Of a DNA stretch of 64,000 nucleotides, positions 15,594-26,044 are shown one piece after another; within the stretch, counting starts at the first letter, position 1; each line of letters begins with the position of its first letter. The position numbers and the translations under genes are program-made. The notes below the pieces were generated by a model. The model was given only the letters and a program-made list of their open reading frames with translations. It made no database searches and was not told where the DNA came from. The stretch lies in the NCBI GenBank assembly GCA_023653115.1, contig JAMNXO010000004.1, positions 1 to 64,000 of the forward strand, written 5' to 3'. This DNA comes from Erythrobacter sp. (GTDB lineage Bacteria > Pseudomonadota > Alphaproteobacteria > Sphingomonadales > Sphingomonadaceae).

Positions 15594-17951
15594 TCACTTG
15601 AGCGAGGCCTTCGAATCCGCCAGCATGGTATTCAGATAGCCCAGCGTCTGGCGTGCCTTTGCGACTGACTGCCGCGCCTCCGCGTCCGACCTGATGCCCT
15701 TCATCGACCGCGACAGCGTATCGAGATAGGTCTGATAACTCTTTGCCGACTGGGCGTTTTGCTGCCTGATGCGGAACTTCTCCTGCTCATCCTCGGCGGC
15801 GTTGGCATCGGGGCGCGAGCGATCGCCCAGACGGATGACGTCGCGCGCCACACCGTTGGCCTTTTTGACGACCGACGCAAATTCCCTGAGCGTCGCAGCA
15901 GACACTGCCGCTTCCGGTGCGGCACCCTTGGCAGAATCCGCTGGCACAGCCTGCTCCAGCACCGGTGCACCTGCGGAAGGCTTGGGCACAGCTTGCTGCG
16001 TCTGCGCTGCATCCGACGCGCCAGCCTTCGGTTGAAGATCGCTACCGGCCGGCCCGGCGCGATAGGCTTCTGCCAGCTTCGCGGCATAGGCCCGCGCATC
16101 GGCAAGGGCGTTTCGGGCCAGCACGAGCGCTTCGCTCCCGGTCGCGGCCTGCCCGATCGCAGTCATTGCGCTTTCCACCCCGCTGCGCCGCTGCTGCAGG
16201 GCTGCGGCGATTCGACGCTGACCTGCACTCGCGCCCCGGGCCGCTTCGGTTCGCCGCGGATCGGTCCATGGTATCTGCCGGCTTGCCCGCCGCGCCTTTG
16301 CCGCGACATCGGCGGCCGTGGCTTTGGTGAAAGCGAGGAGCGCCGGTTTGGCGACCGCATCGATCTCCGCCTGCGCAGCCGCAGCTGTGCCGGAACCCGC
16401 TTCGAGAGCCGTGATCCGCCTCGCAGCCGCAGCCAAGGGATCGGAGGCGCTCGCAGGCAGGCCCGCACGCTTCGCCTCCTCGGCGAGGCTTCCTATCGCG
16501 CTGCCGAGCGCGGCCGCCTCGGGGGGCTGATCCGACGGCGTGGTTGGGAAGAGGCTATCCGCCGCGGCGGCTGCTTCCTGCGGTGTTGTGGAGGTCGATG
16601 ACGCTGGGGCGCTGCTCATCACATACCAGGTGCCGCCCGCGAGCACTATGGCGACAGCGGCCATGCCGGCATAAATCATGGGGGAGCCGGTCTTCGGCTT
16701 GGCCGCAGAACCGGACGCCTCATTGCCCGTCTTGGGAGACGCAGAGACCGCGGATGGGGGAGTAACCGGCGAAGAACTGTCCGCGCCTTGCGCTGCATCC
16801 TTCGCGTTGCCGTCATTGTTCTCCGGCACCGCGTCCGGTAGTGGTCCGGCAATCGGCTTCTTGGCTCTGGTGTTCATGCCCGCAAGCGTGAATTCGGCCT
16901 CGCTCGGGCTATCCGGTACTGCGGTTTCAATCCGCGCCCCGGTCTCAAAGCCTGGAGGGGGAGGCGCAACAGGCACAATCCGTTCGGACGATGCCGCGAA
17001 GCTGCCGATCCTTGTTTTGTCGTCCTCGTCGTCATCCCGAACTTGGGTCGTTTCGGCGGCACCGTCGGGCCGGTCAAACAGGGCGAGCCATTCCGAGATC
17101 GATCGCGGGCGTTCATCGGGCCGGATCGCCATGGCCGCGTCCACCGCAGCGAGGAACGACCTGCTGAACCCCGGCCAGTCACCCTCGCTCAGCGGCTTGC
17201 TGGCACTGCCGTGCAGCCGTTCGAGGACTTCGGCCGGCTTTTCCCCGGCAACGCATTCGTAGAGAACCACGCCGAGCGCGTAGATGTCGGTCCACGGACC
17301 CTGCTCGTAGGTCTTCACATATTGTTCGATCGCGGCATAGGGCGGGGTGTGGAACGTCACCGAAGTGCTTGTCGCGTCTCCGGATTCGAACCGGGCCGAA
17401 CCGAAATCGATCAAGACCGGCCGGTTGTCATGCCCAACGAGAATGTTCGGCGGCTTGATGTCGCGGTGGAGCACGCCCACGCGGTGGGCCCGTTCGAGCC
17501 CTTCAGCGATCGGGCGGATCAGCGCTGAGAGACTCGCTTCGTTGAAGCGCCGGCCTTCCTTGAGAAGCCTGGAAAGCGAGACCCCATCCTCGAAATCCAT
17601 GACCATGTAAGCCGAGCCGTGAATCTCGAACAGGCTGCGGACGCTGACGATGTTCGGGTGCCGGGAGGGGGTGGACAGGTTCCAGAGAAGCTTGGCCTCT
17701 TCGACGAACTTCTTGAGGCCCAGCGCGTGGACTTCCTCCGCGTCAGAGTCGACCGGCACAATTGTCGCATCGTCCTGCCGTTCGCTGATCGCGCTCGGGA
17801 AATACTCCTTGATGGCGACCAGCTCGTCAAAATAGATCCCGCGCGCCTTGTAGACGATACCGAAACCGCCCACGCCAAGAACATCTTCGAGCCGCCATTC
17901 CCGCAGCACAGTACCCGGCGGGAGCGCCTTATTGCTGTAGACCTTGCTCAT
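15594..17951 (-). CDS. Membrane Ser/Thr protein kinase (PknB-like)
   Basis: 785 aa from the ATG at 17951; the ORF-track extension to 18440 overlaps the divergent PP2C gene. An N-terminal eukaryotic-type kinase domain (about 20-280) shows GVGGFG, VAIKEYF (ATP Lys), VLHRDIKPPNILV and LIDFGSARF. A Pro/Ala-rich linker leads to one membrane span near residue 425 (MIYAGMAAVAIVLAGGTWYVM), then a long Ala-rich, probably coiled-coil C-terminal region in the periplasm. No PASTA repeats are visible. It is divergent from a PP2C phosphatase and convergent with the partner-switch operon; it could phosphorylate the ligand of the FHA domain. Confidence 0.9.
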   Translation of the reverse strand: MSKVYSNKALPPGTVLREWRLEDVLGVGGFGIVYKARGIYFDELVAIKEYFPSAISERQDDATIVPVDSDAEEVHALGLKKFVEEAKLLWNLSTPSRHPNIVSVRSLFEIHGSAYMVMDFEDGVSLSRLLKEGRRFNEASLSALIRPIAEGLERAHRVGVLHRDIKPPNILVGHDNRPVLIDFGSARFESGDATSTSVTFHTPPYAAIEQYVKTYEQGPWTDIYALGVVLYECVAGEKPAEVLERLHGSASKPLSEGDWPGFSRSFLAAVDAAMAIRPDERPRSISEWLALFDRPDGAAETTQVRDDDEDDKTRIGSFAASSERIVPVAPPPPGFETGARIETAVPDSPSEAEFTLAGMNTRAKKPIAGPLPDAVPENNDGNAKDAAQGADSSSPVTPPSAVSASPKTGNEASGSAAKPKTGSPMIYAGMAAVAIVLAGGTWYVMSSAPASSTSTTPQEAAAAADSLFPTTPSDQPPEAAALGSAIGSLAEEAKRAGLPASASDPLAAAARRITALEAGSGTAAAAQAEIDAVAKPALLAFTKATAADVAAKARRASRQIPWTDPRRTEAARGASAGQRRIAAALQQRRSGVESAMTAIGQAATGSEALVLARNALADARAYAAKLAEAYRAGPAGSDLQPKAGASDAAQTQQAVPKPSAGAPVLEQAVPADSAKGAAPEAAVSAATLREFASVVKKANGVARDVIRLGDRSRPDANAAEDEQEKFRIRQQNAQSAKSYQTYLDTLSRSMKGIRSDAEARQSVAKARQTLGYLNTMLADSKASLK

Positions 17952-18048
17952 TGCTTGGAGACCACCAGAAGGGTAACATTTGTAAACTAATTTTGCACGG
18001 CATGCGGATACTTGCCAGTAAAATCCGAGAGCCGCTACGGGAGTGTTC

Positions 18049-18768
18049 ATGACGCCATTCGAGTGCACCTCACGCACGCACGTGGGGCACAAGCGCAAGC
18101 TGAACGAGGATGCGCTGCTGTGCTCTCCGGCTGATCGCATCTGGGTGGTCGCCGACGGGATGGGCGGCCATGAGGCCGGCGAGGTCGCGAGCCAAATGGT
18201 CATCGCAGAGCTGGCCGGGCTAACGCCGGCTGACAGCCTGACGATGCGGGTCGGAAAGGCGATTGGCGCGCTCGAAGCCGTGAACGCCGCACTGATCGAG
18301 TTGGCGCTGTCGATAGGCAAGGACAGAACGATCGGATCGACGGTCGTCGGCCTGATCACTGAGGGTTCCGAACTCGGCTGTTTCTGGGCCGGAGACAGCC
18401 GCGCCCTGCGCTTGCGAGGCGGCGAAGTTACGCAGATCACGCGCGATCACAGCCTTGTGCAAGAGCTCGTCGAGGCGGGAATGCTCGAGGCCGAACGGGC
18501 CGACGATCATCCCAATGCCAACATCCTCACCCGTGCGGTCGGCGCGGCGAAATCGTTGCAGGTTGACCACGTCAGAGGCACTGTCTTGGCAGGCGATATC
18601 TATCTTCTGGCGAGCGACGGCCTCACCCGTCTCGTCAAGCCGGAAGAAATGGTCCCGATCTTGTCAGGTCCGGAGCTCGAAGAGGCGGCTGACCGGATGC
18701 TGGATCTCGCCCTCTCCCGGGGTGCGTCCGATAACGTATCCTTCGTGATTGTCCGGTTCGTCTCTTAG
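18049..18768 (+). CDS. PP2C-family Ser/Thr protein phosphatase
   Basis: 239 aa from the ATG at 18049 (ACGGGAG upstream); the track uses a GTG two codons earlier. PPM motifs are complete: RKLNEDA, WVVADGMGGHEAGEVAS (metal Asp), GCFWAGDSRALRLR, ITRDHS, LASDGLTRLV and GASDNVSFVIV. This is the usual soluble PppA/Stp type that reverses eukaryotic-like kinases. The head-to-head arrangement with the kinase gene is the standard kinase/phosphatase pairing. Confidence 0.92.
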   Translation: MTPFECTSRTHVGHKRKLNEDALLCSPADRIWVVADGMGGHEAGEVASQMVIAELAGLTPADSLTMRVGKAIGALEAVNAALIELALSIGKDRTIGSTVVGLITEGSELGCFWAGDSRALRLRGGEVTQITRDHSLVQELVEAGMLEAERADDHPNANILTRAVGAAKSLQVDHVRGTVLAGDIYLLASDGLTRLVKPEEMVPILSGPELEEAADRMLDLALSRGASDNVSFVIVRFVS

Positions 18769-18837
18769 TCCCGGCGCTGACCCGGCGGAATTCGGATTTG
18801 CGAAGGGTAAGCGTTGGTTACTGCGCCAGATTTTCCC

Positions 18838-20541
18838 TCAGCCGAAGCTGGTTCCGTCATTCCCCCGGGCAATGGGAAGCCGGTTGACGATGAACGTCCG
18901 GAAGGCGCGGTGACGGACGGTGTCCACGGCGATGAAGGTCGCCTCGCCGTGGCCGTGTTGAAGGTCGAGCCGGACATAGCCCTGATGCATATTGTCGGTC
19001 CAGACCACCTCGGGAATGTGATCGATGAACGCCTGGTCGAGTGCCCGTGACAGCGCATCGCCGAACCCGCTTTCGACAAAATCGCCCGGCGAGGTGATGC
19101 CGGCCGTGCCGAGTTCGATACCCGCTGGACGCCCTGCCGCATCCTTGAGGCTGTTGGCCCAGAAGCTGTGGCTGTCGCCGGTGAGGAAGATGAGATCGCC
19201 AGCACCAGCCTGCCGCGACAGATCGTAAAGCCGCTCGCGCGCCCACGGATAGCCGTCCCAGGTATCGGGGTAGAACGGCAGGCCGGCGCCCCCCTTGGCG
19301 GCCAGCTGCTTGGCATTGTCGAGCGCGGGGCCGCTGAAGGGCGCGGCTGGTGCCATGGGATCGGGCAGGACGCCCAGTTTGACCAGGTCGGGCACATCGG
19401 TGCGCGCGATCGGGATGGCATTGCCGATCAGCCGCCACGGCTGCCCTGCCGCGACTGACTGTGACAGGCTGCGGGTCAGATCGGCCTCGCATTCCGCCGA
19501 GATCATCCGCCGGCCCGGTGCACCCAGCACATCGCGGCGGAATTGCGCAATGGCCTCGGCATCACCGGTCTGCGCCATCACCGGGGCATAGTCGATCTGC
19601 TCGGCCCGCGCGGTATGGCGGGTTTCCAGCGTCGCCAGTGTTGCCAGATCGCCAAAGCTGTAGCTGCGCCAGAACTGCGCTCGCGTTGCATCCGGCCGAT
19701 CGAGCCATTCGGGCTCGCGCACCGGCATCCATTCGAAATAGGCCCGGATCGAGGCCTCGCGGCGCGCTGCCCAGTCGCCTTCGCGGTCGGGCTGATGGTT
19801 CTGCGCGCCGCCAGTCCACGGATTGTTGGCGCTCTCGTGATCGTCCCAGCACGCCATGAAGGTGTGGGCCGCGTGCATCGCCTGTGCGCCGGCGTCGGTC
19901 TTGTATTGCGCGTGGCGGCGGCGATAGTCCGAGAGGGTGACGATCTCGTGCGCCGGATCATGCCGCCGACCAAGCGCGCGGCCCGCATCATCTCCCCAGC
20001 CGTCCTGACCATATTCGTAGATGTAGTCGCCGGTGTGCAGCACAAAATCCACCGACGGATCATGCGCGATGGCCTCGTAGGCGTTGAAATATCCAAAGGC
20101 GTAGTTGGAACAGGAGGCAAGCGCGATACCCAGTCGGTCGAGCCTGCCTACAGGAAGCGTGCGGGCGCGTCCGACAGGCGAGGTCTCGCTATCGAGGCGG
20201 AAGCGGTAGTAATAGGTCTGGCCCGGTTGCAACCCGCCAGCCAGCCATTTGACGGTGTGATCCCGGTCGGGGCCAGTGGCGATTTCGGTGCGCGCCGCGA
20301 TCGAAGCGAAATCCAGATCCCGCGCGATTTCTCCCACCAAGGTCACATCGCCCGAGGTGGTGACGCGGGTCCACAGCACCACGCTGGTCGCATCGGGATC
20401 GCCGCTGGCAACCCCATGCCGGAAGGGCCCTTCGCTAGCCGCCAAGACCGTATCCGGCAGAGACAGTGCAGCTGTTCCCGCCGCAAGGCTACCGAGCGAG
20501 GCACGGCGCGTTATCGCGGCCTTCAAAGGATTAACGATCAC
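18838..20541 (-). CDS. Tat-exported PhoD-like alkaline phosphatase D
   Basis: 567 aa from a GTG at 20541, preceded by GGCGAGGAGA; the longer ORF start at 20601 overlaps the terminator of the upstream gene. A Tat signal (ITRRASLGSLAAGTAALSL) targets it to the periplasm folded. PhoD features are present: HGVASGDPDATSVVLWTRV, CSNYAFGYFNAY (iron-binding Cys), HTGDYIYEYG, WDDHESANN and LTGDSHSFWAN. PhoD enzymes release phosphate from mono- and diesters. It lies downstream of a TonB receptor on the same strand, so the pair may take up and hydrolyse phosphoesters, possibly under phosphate limitation, though I saw no convincing Pho box. Confidence 0.9.
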   Translation of the reverse strand: MIVNPLKAAITRRASLGSLAAGTAALSLPDTVLAASEGPFRHGVASGDPDATSVVLWTRVTTSGDVTLVGEIARDLDFASIAARTEIATGPDRDHTVKWLAGGLQPGQTYYYRFRLDSETSPVGRARTLPVGRLDRLGIALASCSNYAFGYFNAYEAIAHDPSVDFVLHTGDYIYEYGQDGWGDDAGRALGRRHDPAHEIVTLSDYRRRHAQYKTDAGAQAMHAAHTFMACWDDHESANNPWTGGAQNHQPDREGDWAARREASIRAYFEWMPVREPEWLDRPDATRAQFWRSYSFGDLATLATLETRHTARAEQIDYAPVMAQTGDAEAIAQFRRDVLGAPGRRMISAECEADLTRSLSQSVAAGQPWRLIGNAIPIARTDVPDLVKLGVLPDPMAPAAPFSGPALDNAKQLAAKGGAGLPFYPDTWDGYPWARERLYDLSRQAGAGDLIFLTGDSHSFWANSLKDAAGRPAGIELGTAGITSPGDFVESGFGDALSRALDQAFIDHIPEVVWTDNMHQGYVRLDLQHGHGEATFIAVDTVRHRAFRTFIVNRLPIARGNDGTSFG

Positions 20542-20599
20542 GGGCAGTCTCCTCGCCGAAGCGGTTATCACGGATGAGTGGACCGGCGGACCCCCGGCC

Positions 20600-20636
20600 A
20601 AAAAGCAAGGGCCGGCAGGAATAGTCCCGCCGGCCC
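20600..20636 (-). terminator. Rho-independent terminator after TonB receptor gene
   Basis: Read on the minus strand, GGGCCGGC and GCCGGCCC form an 8-bp perfect stem with a 12-base loop, followed by TTGCTTTTT. It lies about 20 bases past the TonB receptor stop codon and before the phoD-like gene, so phoD transcription from the receptor promoter is probably reduced. Confidence 0.8.
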
Positions 20637-20655
20637 CCGGTTGTCATGCTCAGGA

Positions 20656-23001
20656 TCAGAAGTCCTTGCGCAGCGTCACGAAGAACTGCTGCGGAGCGCC
20701 TGCCAGCAGGGTCTGGTTGTCGCCGGCAAAGCCAAAGCCGTTCGAACCGATCGTGCCGACATATTCCTCGTCGAACAGGTTGGTCACCGTGCCTTCGATC
20801 GCCAGCCCGTCGAGCAAGCGGTTGTCGCTCTGCAGGCGGAAGCCGATCAGAGCGTCGACCAGCACGCGTCCATCCACCGACTGGTCGTTCGAGAAGGTGA
20901 AGAACCGCTGCGAGGTGTAGTTGGCATTGCCGCGCGCGTAGAACGAGCCATTGTCATAGGCGAGTTCGAGGTTGGCGATGCTTTCCGGGCTGTCGACCAC
21001 GGTCTTCCCGTCGATTGCCTGCACCACGGTGCCGGCCTGGTTGACGACGTCGTTCTGATAGGTGTTGTCGTTATAGGCGTAGCTGCCGGTGATGGTGAAG
21101 TCGGCAACCGGCTGCCACTGCACGCCGATTTCGGCGCCGATCGAACGCACATCGCCCACGTTGGACAGCAGCGGCGCGTTACCGACGATGCCGGGGCCCT
21201 GCGGAACAGCCAGCAGACGGTTGCTGAAGTTCACGAGATAGCCTGCGATCACGCCGGTAAGTGCGCCCTCGCCGAAGCGGAAGCCCAGCTCGAAGGTATC
21301 GGTTTGTTCCGGTTCGATCTGGTCACGCAGCGCGGCAAAGCCGGCCGCCGAGGTTGCGAACGGGCCAGTGGTGGCCGCTGCGGTGAAGGCCCGCTGGTTC
21401 TGGGTGAAGCTGGCGAAGATTTCGTTGCCGCCGCCCAGCTTGTAGAGCACGCCGACCTGCGGAAGGAAGAAGTCCTCGCTCTTGATCTCGCCCAGTGCAA
21501 GCGGTCCGGGAACGGGGTTGATCGGGGTCGCTTCCAGCTTGACCGACTGTCCCTTGAACCCGGCGGTGACGGTGAGTGCGTCGCTCACGTCCCACTGGTC
21601 CTGCACCGCATACTGGAAGGTGGTGGTGTTGTAGGCGTTGTTCCACTGGGTGAAGAACGGGTTCGACTGATAGGTGAGCGCGGAAGTGCTCGGCTCGGTC
21701 AGGCTGGTGCCGATGGTGTAGAAGCGGCGGGCCTGTTCGAAGTCGTTGTTCTCGTACCACAGGTTGACGCGCACAGTGTGGGCGCCAAGTTCGGCAACGA
21801 GATCGCCGAGCACGCCGATGCGCTCGATTTCATACTCGGTGGTGCGGAAGCTGAGCGGCAGGCCGCCCGGGCTGGCGCGGTAGGGCGTGATCCACGAACC
21901 CTGGCCCTTGTTGGTGTGGTAATAGCCCTGCAGGCCGAGCGTGACGTTGTCGCCCACCATCTGATCGATCCGCGCGCTGGCCAGCCAGTCGCGGCGCAGG
22001 CCGGCGGCATCATAATAGGCATCGTCAACCGTGCGGATCGGCGCAGGATAGGTGGTGCCGAAGGTGTTCGAGGCGACCACAACGCCGGTGTCGCCGCGGT
22101 TGGCGCCGATGAAGGCAAGCTGCACCGCCAGCGGCCAGTTGTCCGAGACGTTGTCCCAATCAAGCCCGAGCCGGTCGATCATCTCGAGGCTGAGATCCTG
22201 ATAATCGCTTTCCTTGCGATCGGAGAAATTGACGAAGGCAGTGAAGGTGGTCGAGGGCGAGAAATCGGCGACCAGCTTGGCATTCACCTGGGTCGCGCGC
22301 TGCGTACCTGCGCCCTTCCACTTCTCGGCATCGATGTGGGATGCACTGATGTAGGCCTTGAAGCCGCCGAGATCGCCGGTGTCGAGCGTGCCGTAAACGC
22401 GCAGGGTGTCGCTGTCGCCATAGGTGACATTGCCGGCGATGCCGAGTTCGTCCTGCGGATCGCGGCTGAAGAATTCGATCGTGCCGCCGAGGTTCGAGGT
22501 CGAGGCGGTGCCGAGCGAGCCCGCACCCTGGCTTACGCGGGTGCTGCCGATGTTGTCGGCGATGATCGCGCGGCTGATGTGCAGGCCGTTGGTGTTGCCG
22601 TAGCTCATATCGCCGAGCGGCACGCCGTCGAGGGTGAAGCCGAGCTGGTTCTGGTTGAAGCCGCGCAGCGTGATGCGGGTCGACCATTCATAGGTCCCGA
22701 AGGGATCGGCCGACTGGAAGTTGACACCCGGCAGCTTGCGGAGCGCGATGAAGGGGCTGGAACCGGCGGTGGTCAGCTGGATGTCATCGGCCGCGATCTC
22801 GGTCACCTGGCGGACTTCGCCCTTGCCGTAGACGACGATTTCGCCGGCTTCGGCGGGCGCTTCTGCGGAATCGGTGGCACCGACGACGGTTTGGGCCGCG
22901 GCCTCAACCTCGGCTTCAGCGGCGAAGGCGTGCGACGGGACGGCGATGCCGATCATCGCCGCGCTGGAAAGAAATGCGATCCGCAAAGTGGTAGAATTCA
23001 T
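20656..23001 (-). CDS. TonB-dependent outer-membrane receptor
   Basis: 781 aa from the ATG at 23001, which begins a normal signal peptide (LRIAFLSSAAMIGIAVPSHAFA). A TonB-box-like segment (GEIVVYGKGEV) precedes the plug (LRKLPGVNFQSADPFGTYEWSTRITLRGFNQNQLGFTLDGVPLGD). The barrel ends in QQFFVTLRKDF, with terminal Phe. It is a siderophore/phytase-type receptor by plug layout; substrate unknown. The PhoD gene downstream suggests a phosphoester. The upstream region carries GTTGCATAAAGG (about 23084), which matches one half of the palindrome at 1023-1064. Confidence 0.9.
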   Translation of the reverse strand: MNSTTLRIAFLSSAAMIGIAVPSHAFAAEAEVEAAAQTVVGATDSAEAPAEAGEIVVYGKGEVRQVTEIAADDIQLTTAGSSPFIALRKLPGVNFQSADPFGTYEWSTRITLRGFNQNQLGFTLDGVPLGDMSYGNTNGLHISRAIIADNIGSTRVSQGAGSLGTASTSNLGGTIEFFSRDPQDELGIAGNVTYGDSDTLRVYGTLDTGDLGGFKAYISASHIDAEKWKGAGTQRATQVNAKLVADFSPSTTFTAFVNFSDRKESDYQDLSLEMIDRLGLDWDNVSDNWPLAVQLAFIGANRGDTGVVVASNTFGTTYPAPIRTVDDAYYDAAGLRRDWLASARIDQMVGDNVTLGLQGYYHTNKGQGSWITPYRASPGGLPLSFRTTEYEIERIGVLGDLVAELGAHTVRVNLWYENNDFEQARRFYTIGTSLTEPSTSALTYQSNPFFTQWNNAYNTTTFQYAVQDQWDVSDALTVTAGFKGQSVKLEATPINPVPGPLALGEIKSEDFFLPQVGVLYKLGGGNEIFASFTQNQRAFTAAATTGPFATSAAGFAALRDQIEPEQTDTFELGFRFGEGALTGVIAGYLVNFSNRLLAVPQGPGIVGNAPLLSNVGDVRSIGAEIGVQWQPVADFTITGSYAYNDNTYQNDVVNQAGTVVQAIDGKTVVDSPESIANLELAYDNGSFYARGNANYTSQRFFTFSNDQSVDGRVLVDALIGFRLQSDNRLLDGLAIEGTVTNLFDEEYVGTIGSNGFGFAGDNQTLLAGAPQQFFVTLRKDF

Positions 23002-23198
23002 GTCGGGGTGCCCCTGCTTGTGTTGTTGTAGCAGCGGCCGCCTAGGCTCCCGATGTTGCAGTTCCGCCAAACTTCGGTTGCATAAAGGGGACGGAAAAAT
23101 GACTGTTCTGCGGCGTTGCAAAGGCGTCACAGTATGCCTGCCGGCTTAGGCCTTTGCCAAAGCCGCCGCGGGCAGGGTTGCAAACCCAAGCCTTTTTC

Positions 23199-23944
23199 TC
23201 AGCTGCCCACAATTCCGGCCTTGTCCGCAGGTGTCGCGACCGGTTGATCCTTGTCGACCCGCTCGGAGTAGCGATCGACCAGCTGATCGGCGTGCGGGCG
23301 CAGCAGCACCGTGAAGCGCACCAGTTCCTCCATCACATCGACGATCCGGTCATAATAGCTCGACGGCTTCATCCGTCCCGCCTCGTCGAATTCCTCATAG
23401 GCTTTGGCAATCGAGGACTGGTTGGGAATGGTCACCATCCGCATCCAACGGCCGAGAATGCGCAGCGTGTTGACCGTATTGAAGCTCTGCGATCCGGCGC
23501 AGACTTGCATCACGGCCAGCGTGCGGCCCTGTGTCGGGCGCAGGCCTTTGTAGGCGAGCGGCAGGTGATCGATCTGGGCCTTCATGATCCCGGTGATCGT
23601 GCCGTGACGTTCCGGGCTGCACCACACTTGCGCTTCTGACCAAAGCGAATGTTCGCGCAGTTCGTGGACCGCAGGGTGATCATCGGCGGCATACAGATCG
23701 GGCGGCGGCAGGTCGGACGGATCGAAGATGCGCGTCTCGCACCCGAACAATTGCAGCAGCCGCGCAGCTTCCTCAACCGCGAGGCGCGAGAAGGAGCGTT
23801 CGCGCAGCGAGCCATAAAGCAGCAGCACGCGCGGCGGCGGGACAAGCTCGCCCAAGCCGAGCGCCGGGCGAGCGTGGACATATTCGGGCTTCAGCGCCGG
23901 GAGATATGCTGGATCTGGCAAAGTGCGCAGCCGCGGAAAATCAC

Positions 23945-23948
<4 letters not shown>
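23199..23948 (-). CDS. arsH: ArsH NADPH-dependent FMN reductase / organoarsenical oxidase
   Basis: 249 aa, the usual length. The flavodoxin-like FMN-binding loop is [20 protein letters not shown], and the ArsH-specific stretches [21 protein letters not shown] and [21 protein letters not shown] are present. ArsH oxidises trivalent organoarsenicals and reduces flavins. It is the last gene of the ars operon and overlaps acr3 by 4 bases. Confidence 0.93.
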
Positions 23949-24996
<1,048 letters not shown>

Positions 24997-25000
<4 letters not shown>

Positions 25001-25506
25001 GTTGCAGCGCCTTCCATCGCGCCGATTTCAGCAAGGGCTGCCTTGAATGCGAGCGTGTCCATTCCCGCTCGATCAAGCGCAAGGAATGCCCTGACCCGCA
25101 TTTCCAGCAAGCGCCAGGTTTCCTCGAACGCGGCATCGATTTCGGCCACGGTGCCGCTGGCGTCAGCCGGATCGGGCAAGCCCCAATGGGCCCTTAAAGG
25201 GCTGCCGAGGAACACCGGGCAGGCTTCACCCGCAGCATTACCGCACACGGTAATGGCGAGATCGACCGATGGGCTGCCCGGGGCGGTAAACTCGTCCCAG
25301 CTTTTCGATCGGAACGCAGCCGTATCGATCCCGCGCCGGGCCAGCAGCCGAAGCGCGCCGGGATGCGGCACACCCTTGGGCTTGCTACCGGCGCTGAACG
25401 CTTGCACCCAGCCTTTTCCGAGGTGGTTGAACAGCGCCTCGCCAAGGATCGAGCGGGCGCTGTTGCCGGTGCACAGGACCAAGACAGTAAAGGGCGTGAC
25501 GGTCAT
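24997..25506 (-). CDS. arsC: Arsenate reductase, LMW-phosphatase type
   Basis: 169 aa. The N-terminal P-loop is CTGNSARS (C-X5-R), and [13 protein letters not shown] supplies the resolving cysteines, so this is the thioredoxin-coupled ArsC class. It reduces arsenate to arsenite for ACR3. A C-terminal helical extension reaches beyond the usual 130-140 aa. Second gene of the operon, 8 bases after arsR. Thioredoxin reductase is encoded elsewhere in the window at 38016. Confidence 0.92.
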
Positions 25507-25514
25507 CCTTGGCC

Positions 25515-25877
25515 TCAGATATTGACGGGTTGGTTGGCAGGGCAGATCAGATCACCGAGGAGATCACCGCACATTTCGGGTGCCCCTTGGCAGCAATCCT
25601 GCATCAGAAAGGTGAGCAGGCGGCGCATTCCGGCAAAGTCTGCGCGGTAACGGATCAGGCGACTTTCGCGGGCGGACTGCACCAGCGCGGCGCGTTCCAG
25701 CGTGGCTAGGTGATGGGACATGGTGGACGGCGGAACACCGCAGTGCTGGGATAGGGCTCCCGCGATCATCCCCTCCGGCCCGGCTTTCACTAAGGCACGG
25801 AACGCAGACAGGCGCGTTTCATGGGCGAGCGCGCCAAGCGCATCGACCGCCCAGACCTGCGTATTAAGATCGTCCAC
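25515..25877 (-). CDS. arsR: ArsR-family arsenic-responsive repressor
   Basis: 120 aa from a GTG at 25877, preceded by AAAGGTGG; the track starts three codons earlier. The winged helix-turn-helix shows ALSQHCGVPPSTMSHHLATLERAALV. A C-terminal cysteine group (C95, C96 and C103 in DCCQGAPEMC) resembles the Cys95/96/102 arsenite site of the Acidithiobacillus-type ArsR rather than the CVC site of plasmid R773. It should repress the operon until arsenite binds. Two palindromes lie directly upstream. Confidence 0.92.
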   Translation of the reverse strand: MDDLNTQVWAVDALGALAHETRLSAFRALVKAGPEGMIAGALSQHCGVPPSTMSHHLATLERAALVQSARESRLIRYRADFAGMRRLLTFLMQDCCQGAPEMCGDLLGDLICPANQPVNI

Positions 25878-25888
25878 TTTTACCACCT

Positions 25889-25904
25889 TTCGATGACGAT
25901 CGAA
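25889..25904. promoter_or_regulatory. ArsR operator candidate 1
   Basis: TTCGAT-GACG-ATCGAA, a perfect 6-bp inverted repeat with a 4-base spacer, 12 bases before the arsR start codon and next to its ribosome site. Binding there would block transcription of the ars operon. Confidence 0.65.
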
Positions 25905-25935
25905 TTAAGGGCTGTGCGAGCGGCGTCAATCCAAA

Positions 25936-25953
25936 TTTCGAAAAATATCGAAA
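25936..25953. promoter_or_regulatory. ArsR operator candidate 2
   Basis: TTTCGA-AAAATA-TCGAAA, a perfect 6-bp inverted repeat with a 6-base AT-rich spacer. It shares the TTCGA/TCGAA half-site with the first palindrome 47 bases away and lies in the AT-rich promoter region between arsR and the divergent membrane gene. Confidence 0.6.
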
Positions 25954-26044
25954 CATAGGCGGGCGCTTCCCGCGATGGCCGAGGCAAGCTGCGTCAGCCT
26001 ATCCCTTCTCGACAATCACAGCCCTTTGAACCAGTGATGGCCGG

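Noticed and set aside
20578-23031. 817-aa plus-strand ORF
   Set aside because: Antisense shadow of the TonB receptor at 20656-23001, with repetitive low-complexity translation.
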